From NCBI GenBank assembly GCA_902825775.1, contig CADECF010000001.1:248001-312000 (forward strand): a DNA stretch of 64,000 nt. The letters are read 5' to 3'. This document shows positions 1-8,770 of this stretch, piece after piece. The notes beneath the pieces are model-generated. The model saw only the letters and a list, made by a program, of their open reading frames with translations, searched no databases and had not been told where the DNA came from. The DNA is from an uncultured Lysobacteraceae bacterium. Lineage in GTDB: Bacteria > Pseudomonadota > Gammaproteobacteria > Xanthomonadales > Xanthomonadaceae. Position 1 is the first letter of the stretch. Each line of letters begins with the position of its first letter. A program made the translations under genes and the position numbers.

Positions 1-497
1 GACTTGGCTCTTCGCTCTTGCTCTTGGCCAAGCCGACGTGGCCGGCGCCTGACGCAGCGACTCGCGCTATGGAAGGTTTCTGCGCTGGCCCAAAGAAAGT
101 AACCAAAGAAGGGACTCGAAGCTTAAGCGATTCGACGCCCCCGAAAGAAAATAACCCGGCCGTGTTATTAGCGGACGGAATCCCGGCCTGAAAGGCCGGC
201 AGATCGCGAGAACCCAACAGCAAAGAGCAGCGGAGCAAGCTCCGCTCTACAGAGCGACAGCAATGTTGCCGGATTCTGGCGTTCGCCGGGATAACGGGCT
301 TGAAGGCAAGAGCAGCGGAGCAAGCCCCGCTCTACAAAGCCGGAGCAAAGCCACTGGATCATCGCCTGCGCGAGACAAGCAGAGTGCTTTCAATGCTCGC
401 CACGCTCGGCAGTCAGAGCCAAAGCCATGCCAAAGCCAGAGCCGATGCCATGCACATCCGACTATCGGCATGGCGGGTTCGGGCTTATGCTTGCGTG
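1..497. repeat. Intergenic block of dispersed repeats
   Basis: I find no convincing gene in the first 497 bases. Positions 61-111 match the start of a longer repeat that recurs near 23461, 42424 and (inverted) 50460, recognisable by the run AAAGAAAGTAACCAAAG. Two copies of a short palindromic repeat with the core AGCGGAGCAAGCTCCGCT lie at about 225-255 and 309-340. Apparent reading frames across this block are translations of repeats and shadows of the transporter gene that follows. Confidence 0.7.
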
Positions 498-1778
498 GTG
501 AACGATACGAAGTCCTCGCAGGAAAACGAGACCGCTCCGAAGATTTCCTTGCGCAGCCTGGCGCTGCTGCTCGGCGGCTTGGCGATGTTCGGGCCGTTCT
601 CGATCGATACGATCTTCCCGGCGTTCGAGCACATGGGCCGGCAACTCGGCGCCGACAAGGTGGCGATGCAGCAGACGATCAGCGTCTACCTGCTCGCTTA
701 TGCGCTGATGAGCGTGGTGCACGGCCCGCTGTCCGATGCGATCGGCCGGCGCAAAGTGATCATCGGCGGTCTGATCGTCTTCACGCTCGCTTCCGCAGGC
801 TGCGCCTTGTCGCGCGATCTGCCGACTTTGCTCGCGTTCCGTGCGTTGCAGGGCCTGTCGGCGGGCGTCGGCCTGATCGTGGGCCGCGCGCTGATCCGCG
901 ATGTGTTGCAAGGCCACGATGCGCAGCGCCTGATGAGCCAGGTGTCGATGATCTTCGGCGTGGCGCCGGCGATCGCGCCGATCATCGGCGGCTGGATCTT
1001 GGGCTGGGGACACTGGTCGGCGATCTTCTGGTTCCTGGTCGGCTTCTCGCTGCTGCTGCTGGCCGCGGTATGGATCGCGTTGCCGGAGACGCATCCGCCG
1101 CAAGCGCGCTTGTCGTTGGCGCCCAAGCGGCTGCTGCGCGACTACTGGGCGATCTTCGTCAATCCGCGTTTCCAACGGCTGGCGGCGTCGGGCACGTTCA
1201 ATTTCGGCGCGCTGTTCCTGTACATCTCGTCCGCGCCAGCGTTCGTGCTCGATCTGCTGCGGCTCAACGAACGCCAGTTCGCCTGGTTCTTCGTGCCGAT
1301 GATCGGCGGCATGATGCTCGGGGCGTACACGTCCGGGCGCACGGCCGGCAAGATCAGCGGCGCGCGTCTGGCCAATATCGGCTTCGTCTGCTGCGGCATC
1401 GGTGCGGTCGTCAACGTGGCCTACAACGCGCTGGTACCGACCATTTCGATCCCGTGGGCGGTGCTGCCGATGATGATCGGTTCGTTCGGCATCGCGTTGG
1501 TGTTTCCGATCCTGACCCTGGCCGTGCTCGACATGTATCCGCGCCAGCGCGGCTCGGCGTCGTCGCTGCAGGCATTCACCAGTTTGGTGATGAATGCCAT
1601 CGTGGCCGGCGTGCTGTCGCCGCTGCTGAGCCATAAGGGACTGCATCTGGCCCTAGGCGCGGCCGCGTTCTCGCTGCTCGGATGGTTGTTCTGGCGATGG
1701 GAGACGCGATCGGGACAGGGCGTGCCCGAATCTCCGCCGGAAGCGGCGGTGGTGCTGGAACCCACCGAGCGGTTCTAA
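498..1778 (+). CDS. Bcr/CflA-family MFS drug efflux transporter
   Basis: This 426-residue protein looks like a major facilitator of the Bcr/CflA group, proton-driven inner-membrane exporters of drugs such as bicyclomycin. It has about twelve hydrophobic segments, the N-terminal signature LAMFGPFSIDTIFPAF and an MFS loop motif (GPLSDAIGRRK, about residues 76-86). The frame is open further upstream, but that part is repeat-derived and unlike the family. I therefore place the start at the GTG at 498 (495 is equally possible); neither has a good ribosome site. It converges with the APC permease gene, the two stops overlapping by four bases. Substrate is unknown. Confidence 0.85.
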   Translation: MNDTKSSQENETAPKISLRSLALLLGGLAMFGPFSIDTIFPAFEHMGRQLGADKVAMQQTISVYLLAYALMSVVHGPLSDAIGRRKVIIGGLIVFTLASAGCALSRDLPTLLAFRALQGLSAGVGLIVGRALIRDVLQGHDAQRLMSQVSMIFGVAPAIAPIIGGWILGWGHWSAIFWFLVGFSLLLLAAVWIALPETHPPQARLSLAPKRLLRDYWAIFVNPRFQRLAASGTFNFGALFLYISSAPAFVLDLLRLNERQFAWFFVPMIGGMMLGAYTSGRTAGKISGARLANIGFVCCGIGAVVNVAYNALVPTISIPWAVLPMMIGSFGIALVFPILTLAVLDMYPRQRGSASSLQAFTSLVMNAIVAGVLSPLLSHKGLHLALGAAAFSLLGWLFWRWETRSGQGVPESPPEAAVVLEPTERF

Positions 1779-3067
1779 GCGGATTCGTTCCGCGCCCGCC
1801 GATTGCGCCACTGGTTCAACCAGTGGAATGGCAGGCCGAACAACACCAACGCGGCACCCCACAACAAGGCTTCGGTGCCGGTGCCGATCAACGCATACAC
1901 GCTGTAGAGCAGGGCGAGTGCGGCTACGATCCGGCCCGTGCCGTCGTTGCGGCGCAGCCATGCCGCGCTGCTGACGACGTAGGGCAACAGGCAGGCCGCC
2001 GTCGACAGCAATATCGAAAACGTGAACAGGTGCACGAGCGAGCGCGTGTAATTCGAAATCACCAGCGCGCTGGCCAGCGCACTGCTGACGACGACGCCGA
2101 AGGCCGGCGTGCCGCCCTTGTCCAGGCGTGCGAATCGCGCTGGAAGCAGTCCGTCGCGCGCCGCTGCGAGCGGCACCTGCGCCGACAACAGCACCCAGCC
2201 GTTCAATGCGCCGAAGCACGACACCATCGCCACGGCGGCCACGCCGATCGCCGCGCCCGGACCCCACAGTGCGCGCGCGGCCTCGGCCATCGGCGCGGCG
2301 GAATCCTTCAGCCGGTCGGCGGGCAGCAGGCCCAGCACCGCCGTGCAGGTGAGGATGGTGGCGATGCCGGCGAGCAGCGTGCCGATCACGGTGGCGCGCG
2401 GAATGGTGCGCTTGGCATCGGCGATGGAGCCGGCCGGCACCGTGGCCGCTTCCAGGCCCAGGAACGCCCACAGCGTCAACGCCACCGTGGCCTGGATCGC
2501 ATGCGGCAACGACTCGCCTTCGCGCGTTTCCGGCAGGCGCAGATTGTGCGCATCCATGAACCAGATCGCGATGCCGCCGAACAGCAGCAGCGGCACCACT
2601 TTCAGCAGCGTGGTGAGCACCTGGGTGAAGCCGGCTTCGCGCACGCCGACCAGATTGATCGCGGTGCAGATCCAAAGCGCGGACAGCGCGCAGATCGCGC
2701 CGCGCAACGGGGTGGACACCAGATCCGGGAAAATCGCGCCGATGCTGCCGGCGAAACCCACCGCGATCGCGGCATTCGCGCACCAGATAGAAATCCAGTA
2801 GCTCCACGCGATCAGGAACCCGGGCGTCTCGCCGAACGCATTGCGCGCGAACGCATACGGCCCGCCGGTTTGCGGCCAGTGCGTCGCCAGCCGGGCGAAG
2901 GTCAAGGCCAGCAGTAACGCGCCACCCAGGGTGATGCCCCAACCGATCAGGCTGACCGCGCCGTACGGCGCCAACGATGCCGGCAGCAGGAATACGCCCG
3001 AACCGATCATGTTGCCCACGACCAGTGCGATCGCTGCGAGCAGCCCCAGCGGCTTGGCCGGATTCAT
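1775..3067 (-). CDS. APC-superfamily amino acid permease/antiporter
   Basis: A 430-residue inner-membrane protein with about twelve hydrophobic segments. The N-terminal GNMIGSGVFLLP is the unwound helix-1 substrate motif of the APC superfamily, and overall it resembles the AdiC/YjeH amino acid transporters. The ATG overlaps the stop of the upstream Rieske oxygenase gene (ATGA), so the two are translationally coupled and probably serve one pathway. I infer that it imports, or exchanges, the substrate or product of the oxygenase. The exact amino acid or amine cannot be read from sequence. Confidence 0.85.
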   Translation of the reverse strand: MNPAKPLGLLAAIALVVGNMIGSGVFLLPASLAPYGAVSLIGWGITLGGALLLALTFARLATHWPQTGGPYAFARNAFGETPGFLIAWSYWISIWCANAAIAVGFAGSIGAIFPDLVSTPLRGAICALSALWICTAINLVGVREAGFTQVLTTLLKVVPLLLFGGIAIWFMDAHNLRLPETREGESLPHAIQATVALTLWAFLGLEAATVPAGSIADAKRTIPRATVIGTLLAGIATILTCTAVLGLLPADRLKDSAAPMAEAARALWGPGAAIGVAAVAMVSCFGALNGWVLLSAQVPLAAARDGLLPARFARLDKGGTPAFGVVVSSALASALVISNYTRSLVHLFTFSILLSTAACLLPYVVSSAAWLRRNDGTGRIVAALALLYSVYALIGTGTEALLWGAALVLFGLPFHWLNQWRNRRARNESA

Positions 3068-4161
3068 TCGGCCTGCGCTTGCCGATAGGCGTCGCGCAGC
3101 AATTCCTGGAAGTGATGCACCGCGTTCTCGCGCAGCGGGTTCAGGCGTCCGGGCACATACGAGCCGGATGCGAGGCCGCGCTGCACGTCTTCGCAGATGC
3201 CCAGGTCCTCATGCTGCACTTCGTCGCTGAAGCCGAGATCGGCTTCGCGTCTGGCGCGCGCCTCGCTGGAATCGTCCAACGGATAATAGAAATCGAATTC
3301 GATGCGGCAACGATCCACGCCCTTGGGCACCACGCGATTGGTCTGCAATCGGCCGGGCAGGATATTGAGCGTGGTGTTGGGCCACAGCCAGTAGTACAGC
3401 GCATCGCCGCTGCCGTACAAACCTTCGCCGCTCTCCAGCGGGCTCCATTGCAGCGAGTGCCAGTGCGCCGTCTCGGTGACGTAACTGCGGTAATCGAGCA
3501 TCCGGTTCAGCGCCGGATGCACGTGCGGCACGTGGTAGCCCTCGAGATAGTTGTCGATGTACACCTTCCAATTGCAGGCCACGTCGTAACCGGCGCGCTG
3601 GTGATGGCCGTAATCGGCCAATCCGCGTTCGGCGCCGATCCGCGCGTCGATGCCGGCGACCAGGTCGTCGAACGGCAGCGGATCTTCGCCGGTGCAGGCG
3701 AACACCAGCCCTTGCCACACGCGCGTGGGCAACTGCGGCAGACGGATCTGCGTCACGTCGAAGTCTTCGGCCGTGCGCATCTCGGGCGCGGATTTGAGGA
3801 CGCCGTCCAGGCCGTAAGTCCAGCCGTGGTAACGGCAACGCAGCGACTTGGCCGCCAGTCCGTCGCACTGCGCGATCGGGCCGGCGCGATGGCGACAGAC
3901 ATTGTGCATCACGCGGATCTCGCCGTCGGCGCCGCGCACGGCGATCACCGGCAGTCCGGCCAGATCGGCCACCACATGATCGCCGGCCTCGCGCAGCTGG
4001 CAGACGTGCGCGACCACCTGCCAGCCGCGATCGAAAATCGCGCTGCGGTCGATGGCGGCCATCGCCGTATCGGCGTAGAAACGCGCGGGCAGGGCGGTCG
4101 CCCGCTGCAGCGGCTGCGGAGCGAGATCGGCGAGCATATCGGCGGCGACAAGGCGTTCCAT
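3064..4161 (-). CDS. Rieske-type oxygenase, alpha subunit
   Basis: A 365-residue ring-hydroxylating-type oxygenase. The Rieske 2Fe-2S ligands are C89-x-H91 and C109-x2-H112. The mononuclear iron site is at about 207-215 in LEGYHVPHVH, with H210 and H215 as ligands. The position that is aspartate in naphthalene dioxygenase-type enzymes, bridging the two metal centres, is glutamate (E207) here, as reported for the carnitine oxygenase CntA. The length (365) also fits the CntA/choline-oxygenase side of the family. No reductase gene is adjacent, so electrons must come from elsewhere. It is the first gene of a two-gene operon with the permease. A quaternary amine or small acid substrate is inference only. 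Confidence 0.85.
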   Translation of the reverse strand: MERLVAADMLADLAPQPLQRATALPARFYADTAMAAIDRSAIFDRGWQVVAHVCQLREAGDHVVADLAGLPVIAVRGADGEIRVMHNVCRHRAGPIAQCDGLAAKSLRCRYHGWTYGLDGVLKSAPEMRTAEDFDVTQIRLPQLPTRVWQGLVFACTGEDPLPFDDLVAGIDARIGAERGLADYGHHQRAGYDVACNWKVYIDNYLEGYHVPHVHPALNRMLDYRSYVTETAHWHSLQWSPLESGEGLYGSGDALYYWLWPNTTLNILPGRLQTNRVVPKGVDRCRIEFDFYYPLDDSSEARARREADLGFSDEVQHEDLGICEDVQRGLASGSYVPGRLNPLRENAVHHFQELLRDAYRQAQAE

Positions 4162-4203
4162 GGCCGGAAGTATGCCGCTTGCGGGGCGATTTCGGGAAAA
4201 ACG

Positions 4204-4225
4204 AAGGCCGGCTTGCGCCGGCCTT
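4204..4225 (-). terminator. Rho-independent terminator
   Basis: A nine-base-pair GC stem (AAGGCCGGC / GCCGGCCTT) with a TTGC-type loop is followed on the minus strand by CGTTTTT. It lies 48 bases past the stop of the small secreted protein at 4273-4590 and would end that transcript. Confidence 0.6.
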
Positions 4226-4272
4226 GCGTATCGCTCGAACTGCTCGCCTAGGGCGGAGCAGGCCGAACGCGG

Positions 4273-4590
4273 TTATTGCACCCGCGCCGTGCTGCCCACC
4301 CTGACGGAAACCGTCTTGGGCGCGCTGAAAGTGCCGTCGGCGTGCTTGACGGTGACGGTGTAATCGCCGAGCGGAATGCGGCGCACCTGATACTTGCCGT
4401 CTTCCTTGAGTTCCATCTCGCGGTGGAAGCCGTTGTCCGGGCCCTGGATGATCACGGTGTCCCCGGCCTTGCCTTCGCCGATGAGGTTGCCGGAACTGGA
4501 TTGCGCGATAGCGCCGGTGGAAAACGCGAGGCCGAAAACCACGATGGCCGCGAGGCGATTGAATCCCTTGCGGAAAGCTCCCCTGTGCAT
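4273..4590 (-). CDS. Secreted free-standing Oar-type N-terminal domain
   Basis: A 105-residue protein. Residues 1-30 form a Sec signal peptide ending near AIAQ. The remainder is one carboxypeptidase-regulatory-like beta-sandwich, with GDTVIIQG, GKYQVRRIPLGDYTVTV and VSVRVGSTARV. This matches the N-terminal extension of Oar-like TonB-dependent receptors of Xanthomonadaceae, but the protein stops exactly where the plug domain should begin. A terminator follows, and only about 110 bp separate it from the next gene, so no barrel remains. It may be a functional periplasmic domain or the remnant of a receptor gene. A much longer frame crosses the peptidase gene upstream, but the ATG at 4590 begins the signal peptide. 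Confidence 0.7.
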   Translation of the reverse strand: MHRGAFRKGFNRLAAIVVFGLAFSTGAIAQSSSGNLIGEGKAGDTVIIQGPDNGFHREMELKEDGKYQVRRIPLGDYTVTVKHADGTFSAPKTVSVRVGSTARVQ

Positions 4591-4760
4591 AACGTTTGTC
4601 TCTGGTCGGTGGGCGGAAAAACGTCTTGACAACTCGACGAGTCTAGGCGGCTCGGAAAAGCCGCCGACCGTGCTGAAAGTCATTGTCGAAAGCGCCGTCA
4701 GTGCTCGCAACCCACCGAAGTGAGGCGCATGGGCCTCATTCGGCACTTTAGCGCGGCATT

Positions 4761-6770
4761 TCAGCCTTGCTTGGGCGTGGCCGCTCCGGCCGCCGGTGCG
4801 GCTTGCGGAGGCGTCGGGACCTGCCAGCCGCACTGTTGTCCTTCGTTTTGCCGCTTGAGCCAGCCCTGCAGCGGCGCGAAGTATTCCAGCATCGGCGTGG
4901 CGTCCATCTTCTGGCCGCCGGTGAGTTCCTGCAGCGTCTGCTGCCACGGCTGGCCCGCGCCCTTGCCGAGCATGGCCCAGAATTTTTCGCCGGCGGCCTT
5001 GTTGCCGTAGAAACTGCATTCGTTGAGCGGGCCTTTGTAACCGGAGGCGTCGCACAGCGCTTTGTAGAACTGGAACTGCAGCACGTGCGACAGGAAGTAG
5101 CGCGTGTAGGGCGTGTTGCCGGGCACGTGGTATTTGGCGCCCGGATCGAAGAACTCCTCGCCGCGCGGCGTAGCGGGCGCGACGCCCTGGTACTTCGCCT
5201 TCAGATCCCACCAGGCCTTGTTGTACTGGTCCGGCTTGATCGACCCGTCGAACACGCCCCAGCGCCAGCGGTCGATCATCAGGCCGAACGGCAGGAAGGC
5301 GACCTTCGCCAAAGCCATCCGCATCTGCGAATTGATCAGCGCTTCGTTGCTCTGCTGCTGCGCGCCGACCAGGCCGATGGAGTTCAGGTATTTGGGCGTC
5401 ATCGCCAACACGATGGTGTCGCCGATCGCTTCGTGGAAGCCGTCGTTGGCGCCGCCCTGGAACAACGGCGGCAGCTTGTTGTAGGCCATGTAGTAATAGA
5501 CGTGGCCGAGCTCGTGATAGATGGTGGTGAAATCCTCTTCGTTCGGCTTGGTGCACATCTTGGTGCGCACGTCGCCGGCCATGTTCATGTCCCAGGCGCT
5601 GGCGTGGCAGACCACGTCGCGGTCGCGCGGCTTGACGAACTGGGTCTTCTGCCAATAGCTCTCGGGCAGCTTGGGCATGCCCAGCGATGCGTAGAAATCC
5701 TGCGCGCGCTCGGTCATCTGCTTGGCGACATCCAGTTGCGCGGCGTGTTCGAGTTCCACCTGTTGTTCGGGCTCGGGTTCGCCGGCGAACTGGCGCTGGC
5801 GCTCGCGGTAATCCTCCTGGTACATCGACTCCAGCGCGCCGTTGATGTCGAGGTTGCCGGCCTGGGCTTCGCTGTACGGCGCCAGCACGTCCCACAAATT
5901 GCCCCAATCCTGCTGCCAGAGATTGCCCATCAGATGCGCGGGCAGCAGGCCGCCGGCCACTTCGCCCTTGCCGGCGCCGTACTTGGCGTTGAGTTTGGTG
6001 CGCGCGTAGCAGTGCAGTTGTTCGTACAGCGGCTTGACCTGGCCCCATAGCCGGTCGGTTTCCGCGGCGATCTCGGCCGGCGGCATGTCGTAGCCGGAAC
6101 GCCACATTTCGCCGGCGTCGGCGAAGCCCAGATCGCGCGCGCCCTGGTTGGCCAGTTCGGCGAAGCGGGTGTAGTCCTTGCGCATCGGCACCGAAATCGT
6201 GTGCCAGCCTTGCCATGCGTCGAGTTGCGCGTCGTAATCGCGGCTTTTGCGCAGCACGTCCTCGAGTTCGCCGATCTGGCGGCAACGCTTTTCGCCGCCT
6301 TCCTCCTTGCAGTACGTGCCCGCGCCGTACATGCCTTCCAGTTTGGTCGCGATCTGGGTGAGTTCTTCGAGCTTGGCCGGATCGCGCGGCGGCGGCAGCG
6401 ACGTCGACAATTTGAGCAGCCGGATCGCGCGCGCCGTGTCGGGCGACATCTTCTGGCCTTCGAACTTCTTCGCCTGCTCTATCCAACTATTGAGCTGGCT
6501 GAGCCAGCGTTCGTTGGCCTTCGAGGCGAGCAGTTGGCTGTCGTCGTTGATGTAGGTGTTGGACAGCCACTGCGCGGCGCTCAACTCCGGGTACATCTTC
6601 CGGTATTCGTCGTTGACCCGCGCGATGAACTGGTCGGCGGTCTCTCCCTCGGGTTGGGCCTGCGTCGCAGCGGCGGGTTGTTCGGCCGGCGTCGGCGATT
6701 TCTTGCAGGCGGCGAGGGAGAACAGGCCCGCGGCGACGGCGAGCGCGAGCAGGACATGGCGATGGGTCAC
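4761..6770 (-). CDS. M2-family (ACE-like) peptidyl-dipeptidase lipoprotein
   Basis: A 669-residue metallopeptidase of the angiotensin-converting-enzyme family, which removes C-terminal dipeptides. The zinc motif HELGH (about 419-423) is followed by EAIGD, whose glutamate is the third ligand. A lipoprotein signal ends in LAAC with the cysteine at about 22, so the enzyme is probably anchored in the envelope. I chose the GTG at 6770 because GAGGA lies seven bases upstream; the ATGs at 6788 and 6839 have no ribosome site and would lengthen the signal peptide unnaturally. Bacterial M2 enzymes of this type are common in xanthomonads. Likely role: periplasmic peptide breakdown. Confidence 0.9.
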   Translation of the reverse strand: MTHRHVLLALAVAAGLFSLAACKKSPTPAEQPAAATQAQPEGETADQFIARVNDEYRKMYPELSAAQWLSNTYINDDSQLLASKANERWLSQLNSWIEQAKKFEGQKMSPDTARAIRLLKLSTSLPPPRDPAKLEELTQIATKLEGMYGAGTYCKEEGGEKRCRQIGELEDVLRKSRDYDAQLDAWQGWHTISVPMRKDYTRFAELANQGARDLGFADAGEMWRSGYDMPPAEIAAETDRLWGQVKPLYEQLHCYARTKLNAKYGAGKGEVAGGLLPAHLMGNLWQQDWGNLWDVLAPYSEAQAGNLDINGALESMYQEDYRERQRQFAGEPEPEQQVELEHAAQLDVAKQMTERAQDFYASLGMPKLPESYWQKTQFVKPRDRDVVCHASAWDMNMAGDVRTKMCTKPNEEDFTTIYHELGHVYYYMAYNKLPPLFQGGANDGFHEAIGDTIVLAMTPKYLNSIGLVGAQQQSNEALINSQMRMALAKVAFLPFGLMIDRWRWGVFDGSIKPDQYNKAWWDLKAKYQGVAPATPRGEEFFDPGAKYHVPGNTPYTRYFLSHVLQFQFYKALCDASGYKGPLNECSFYGNKAAGEKFWAMLGKGAGQPWQQTLQELTGGQKMDATPMLEYFAPLQGWLKRQNEGQQCGWQVPTPPQAAPAAGAATPKQG

Positions 6771-6839
6771 GGGCGGATCCTCGTGCATGGCTTGGAATGG
6801 CGGAACCGGCAGGCTAGTGCGGCTCGGACGGAGCCGCAA

Positions 6840-7045
6840 GTCTTCCTCCAGCTTTTTCAGGAGCGGCTCTATGGGGGCGGCTTTTGTGGAGCTTTTGTGG
6901 GAGCGGCTTCAGCCGCGAGCTCTTGCTCTTGTGGGAAAGGCTTCAGGCCGACAGGCTTTGTCGCTGAGGAAAAAGTCAAAATCAAGAGCTCGCGGCTGAA
7001 GCCGCTCCCACGAAAGCCTCAAAAGCCTCAAAAGCCTCAAAAGCT
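6840..7045. repeat. Class A repeats (GGAGCGGCTTCAGCCGCGAGCTC)
   Basis: This gap holds imperfect tandem and inverted copies of the commonest repeat in the window. Its unit has the core GAGCGGCTTCAGCCGCGAG and is read on the opposite strand at about 6987-7013. A run of AAAAGCCTC units follows at about 7013-7040. No gene is seen. Confidence 0.75.
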
Positions 7046-7077
7046 GCAGCCATCAAAAAACTCGCTGAACTCGGATG

Positions 7078-7608
7078 TCAGGTCGGAAAGACCAAATTCC
7101 GATCCGCATCGGCCAATCCGCGCGCGATCAGCCAGGCCCACGCCGTTTCGGCGTCCTGTTGCACATAAGCGCGCGCGCTGCCGAGACGGAAGGTGTAGCC
7201 CCACGCGTCCATGTCGGCCAGCACGCGCGTACCGCCGACACCTGGCAGGGCATCGCCGAGCAGCGATTGCAGCACGCAAACCGCGTCCTCTTCTTCGATC
7301 GAATCGGTGGCGTCGGTATGCACCTGCGCGCGGCGTTCGGGCGGCAGCACGATCAAATGCGCGGCTTCGTGCAGCAACGAGTGCACGGGCGTGTCGTCGC
7401 GCGCGTACACCGTGTGTCCGATCAAACCCGCTTCGGGTTCGCCCCAGAAGCTGCCGGGGATCGGTAAGCCGTCGTCGACGCGCGCGAGCTTGACGCTGAA
7501 GCGTGCGAGCAAAGCGGCGGCATCTTCGAATGAGATGTCGCGCAACAGCAGAACATCGGTTTGGCTTTTTGTAGGAGCGGCTTTAGCCGCGAGCTCTTGA
7601 GGATTCAT
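7078..7608 (-). CDS. Unrecognised protein with HEXXH motif
   Basis: A protein of up to 176 residues that I cannot name. The visible motif is HSLLHEAAHLIV, a zinc-metallopeptidase-like HEXXH near residue 80. The rest is acidic and soluble, with no signal peptide. The only ATG in frame (7608) lies inside a class A repeat, so the first 14 residues (MNPQELAAKAAPTK) are a translated repeat. There is no ribosome site before that ATG. The native start may have been lost, or may be a non-ATG codon shortly downstream such as the TTG before RDISFED. Proteolytic activity is unproven. Confidence 0.6.
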   Translation of the reverse strand: MNPQELAAKAAPTKSQTDVLLLRDISFEDAAALLARFSVKLARVDDGLPIPGSFWGEPEAGLIGHTVYARDDTPVHSLLHEAAHLIVLPPERRAQVHTDATDSIEEEDAVCVLQSLLGDALPGVGGTRVLADMDAWGYTFRLGSARAYVQQDAETAWAWLIARGLADADRNLVFPT

Positions 7609-7654
7609 GGCGATGAAGAGAGCTCGCGGCTAAAGCCGCTTCTACAAAAAAGCG
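7566..7654. repeat. Paired class A repeat overlapping a gene start
   Basis: Two class A units face each other (TTTGTAGGAGCGGCTTTAGC and its near-complement), making a long imperfect hairpin. The left arm lies inside the apparent N-terminus of the HEXXH protein; the right arm lies in the gap before minE. Confidence 0.8.
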
Positions 7655-7672
7655 GCCCCACGAAATCGGGGA

Positions 7673-7936
7673 TCAGGCCGCGGTAGCGCGGCCGTCGGGC
7701 AGGGCGACCGAGATGTCGAGCACGTCGTGCTCGCCCTCCTTGACCAAGTCGACCTTCACCGCTTCCACGTCGACGTTGACGTATTTGCGGATCACTTCCA
7801 GCAGCTCGCGGCGCAGCAGCGGCAAATAATCGGGCCCGCCGTGCGAAGTGCGTTCCTGCGCGATGATGATCCGCAGGCGGTCCTTGGCGATCGAAGCGGT
7901 GTTCTTCTTGGCCTTGAGGAAATCGAAGAGTCCCAT
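7673..7936 (-). CDS. minE: Cell division topological specificity factor MinE
   Basis: An 87-residue MinE, close to the usual length. It begins [11 protein letters not shown], the amphipathic membrane-targeting start, followed by the MinD-activating helix region and the dimerisation domain. MinE stimulates MinD ATPase and drives the pole-to-pole oscillation that keeps MinC away from midcell. It is the last gene of GNAT-minC-minD-minE and starts three bases after the minD stop. Confidence 0.97.
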   Translation of the reverse strand: MGLFDFLKAKKNTASIAKDRLRIIIAQERTSHGGPDYLPLLRRELLEVIRKYVNVDVEAVKVDLVKEGEHDVLDISVALPDGRATAA

Positions 7937-7939
7937 GCC

Positions 7940-8749
7940 TCAACCCCCGAAGAGCTTGCTGAAGAAGCCCTTCTTCTCGAACTGGGTGAAGCGCATGGGC
8001 CTGGATTCGCCCATCAACCGTGCGACGGCGTCGTCGTAGGCCTGGCCGGCCGGCGACTCCATGTCGAGGATCACCGGTTCGCCCTTGTTGGAAGCGTTGA
8101 GCACATCGGGCGATTCGGGAATCACGCCGATGGTCTTCAGGCCCAGCACTTCCTCGACATCGCCGATCGACAGCATCTCGCCGCCTTCCACGCGCTGCGG
8201 GCTGTAGCGGGTCAACAGCAGGTGTTCCTTGACGCGCTCGCCGTTCTCGGCGCGGCGGGTCTTGCTGGCCAACAGGCCCAGGATGCGGTCCGAATCGCGC
8301 ACCGAAGACACTTCCGGATTCACGACGACCACGGCCTGGTCGGCGAAATACATCGCCAGGAAGGCGCCTTTCTCGATGCCGGCCGGCGAATCGCAAACGA
8401 TGTAGTCGAAGCCGTCTTCGGCCAGATCGTCGAGGACCTTTTGCACGCCTTCCTTGGTCAGCGCGTCCTTGTCGCGGGTCTGCGATGCGGCCAGCACGTG
8501 CAGGGTATCGAAGCGCTTGTCCTTGATCAGCGCCTGCTTGAGCGAGGCCTCGCCCTGGATCACGTTGACGAAGTCGTACACCACGCGCCGTTCGCAGCCC
8601 ATGATCAGGTCCAGGTTGCGCAGGCCAACGTCGAAGTCGATCACGGCCACTTTCTTGCCGTGACGCGCCAGGCCGCAAGCCAAGCTCGCGCTGGTGGTGG
8701 TCTTGCCTACGCCGCCCTTGCCTGAGGTGACTACGATGATTTCGGCCAA
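7940..8749 (-). CDS. minD: Septum site-determining ATPase MinD
   Basis: A 269-residue ParA/MinD ATPase. The deviant Walker A motif SGKGGVGKTT is at residues 9-18, and the C-terminal amphipathic helix (EKKGFFSKLFGG) anchors it to the membrane. It recruits MinC and is displaced by MinE. The start is an uncommon TTG at 8749: it aligns with the universal MinD N-terminus (IIVVTSGKGG) and is preceded by a strong ribosome site. Confidence 0.97.
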   Translation of the reverse strand: MAEIIVVTSGKGGVGKTTTSASLACGLARHGKKVAVIDFDVGLRNLDLIMGCERRVVYDFVNVIQGEASLKQALIKDKRFDTLHVLAASQTRDKDALTKEGVQKVLDDLAEDGFDYIVCDSPAGIEKGAFLAMYFADQAVVVVNPEVSSVRDSDRILGLLASKTRRAENGERVKEHLLLTRYSPQRVEGGEMLSIGDVEEVLGLKTIGVIPESPDVLNASNKGEPVILDMESPAGQAYDDAVARLMGESRPMRFTQFEKKGFFSKLFGG

Positions 8750-8763
8750 AACACTTCTCCTTT
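8747..8763 (-). promoter_or_regulatory. Strong ribosome site before the TTG start of minD
   Basis: AAAGGAG (8763-8757) sits seven bases before TTG (8749-8747). A strong Shine-Dalgarno combined with a weak start codon may set the MinD level relative to MinC and MinE. That last point is inference. Confidence 0.8.
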
Positions 8764-8770
8764 GATGCGC

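Noticed and set aside
462..1646. Long antisense frame over the Bcr/CflA gene
   Set aside because: It is Arg/Gln/His-rich, has no ribosome site or family resemblance, and mirrors a well-supported transporter. High-GC DNA produces such shadow frames throughout the window.
4273..6486. One long frame joining the peptidase region to the Oar-like domain
   Set aside because: The N-terminal part is an out-of-frame reading of the M2 peptidase gene. Only the last 105 residues, after a clear signal peptide, form a protein.
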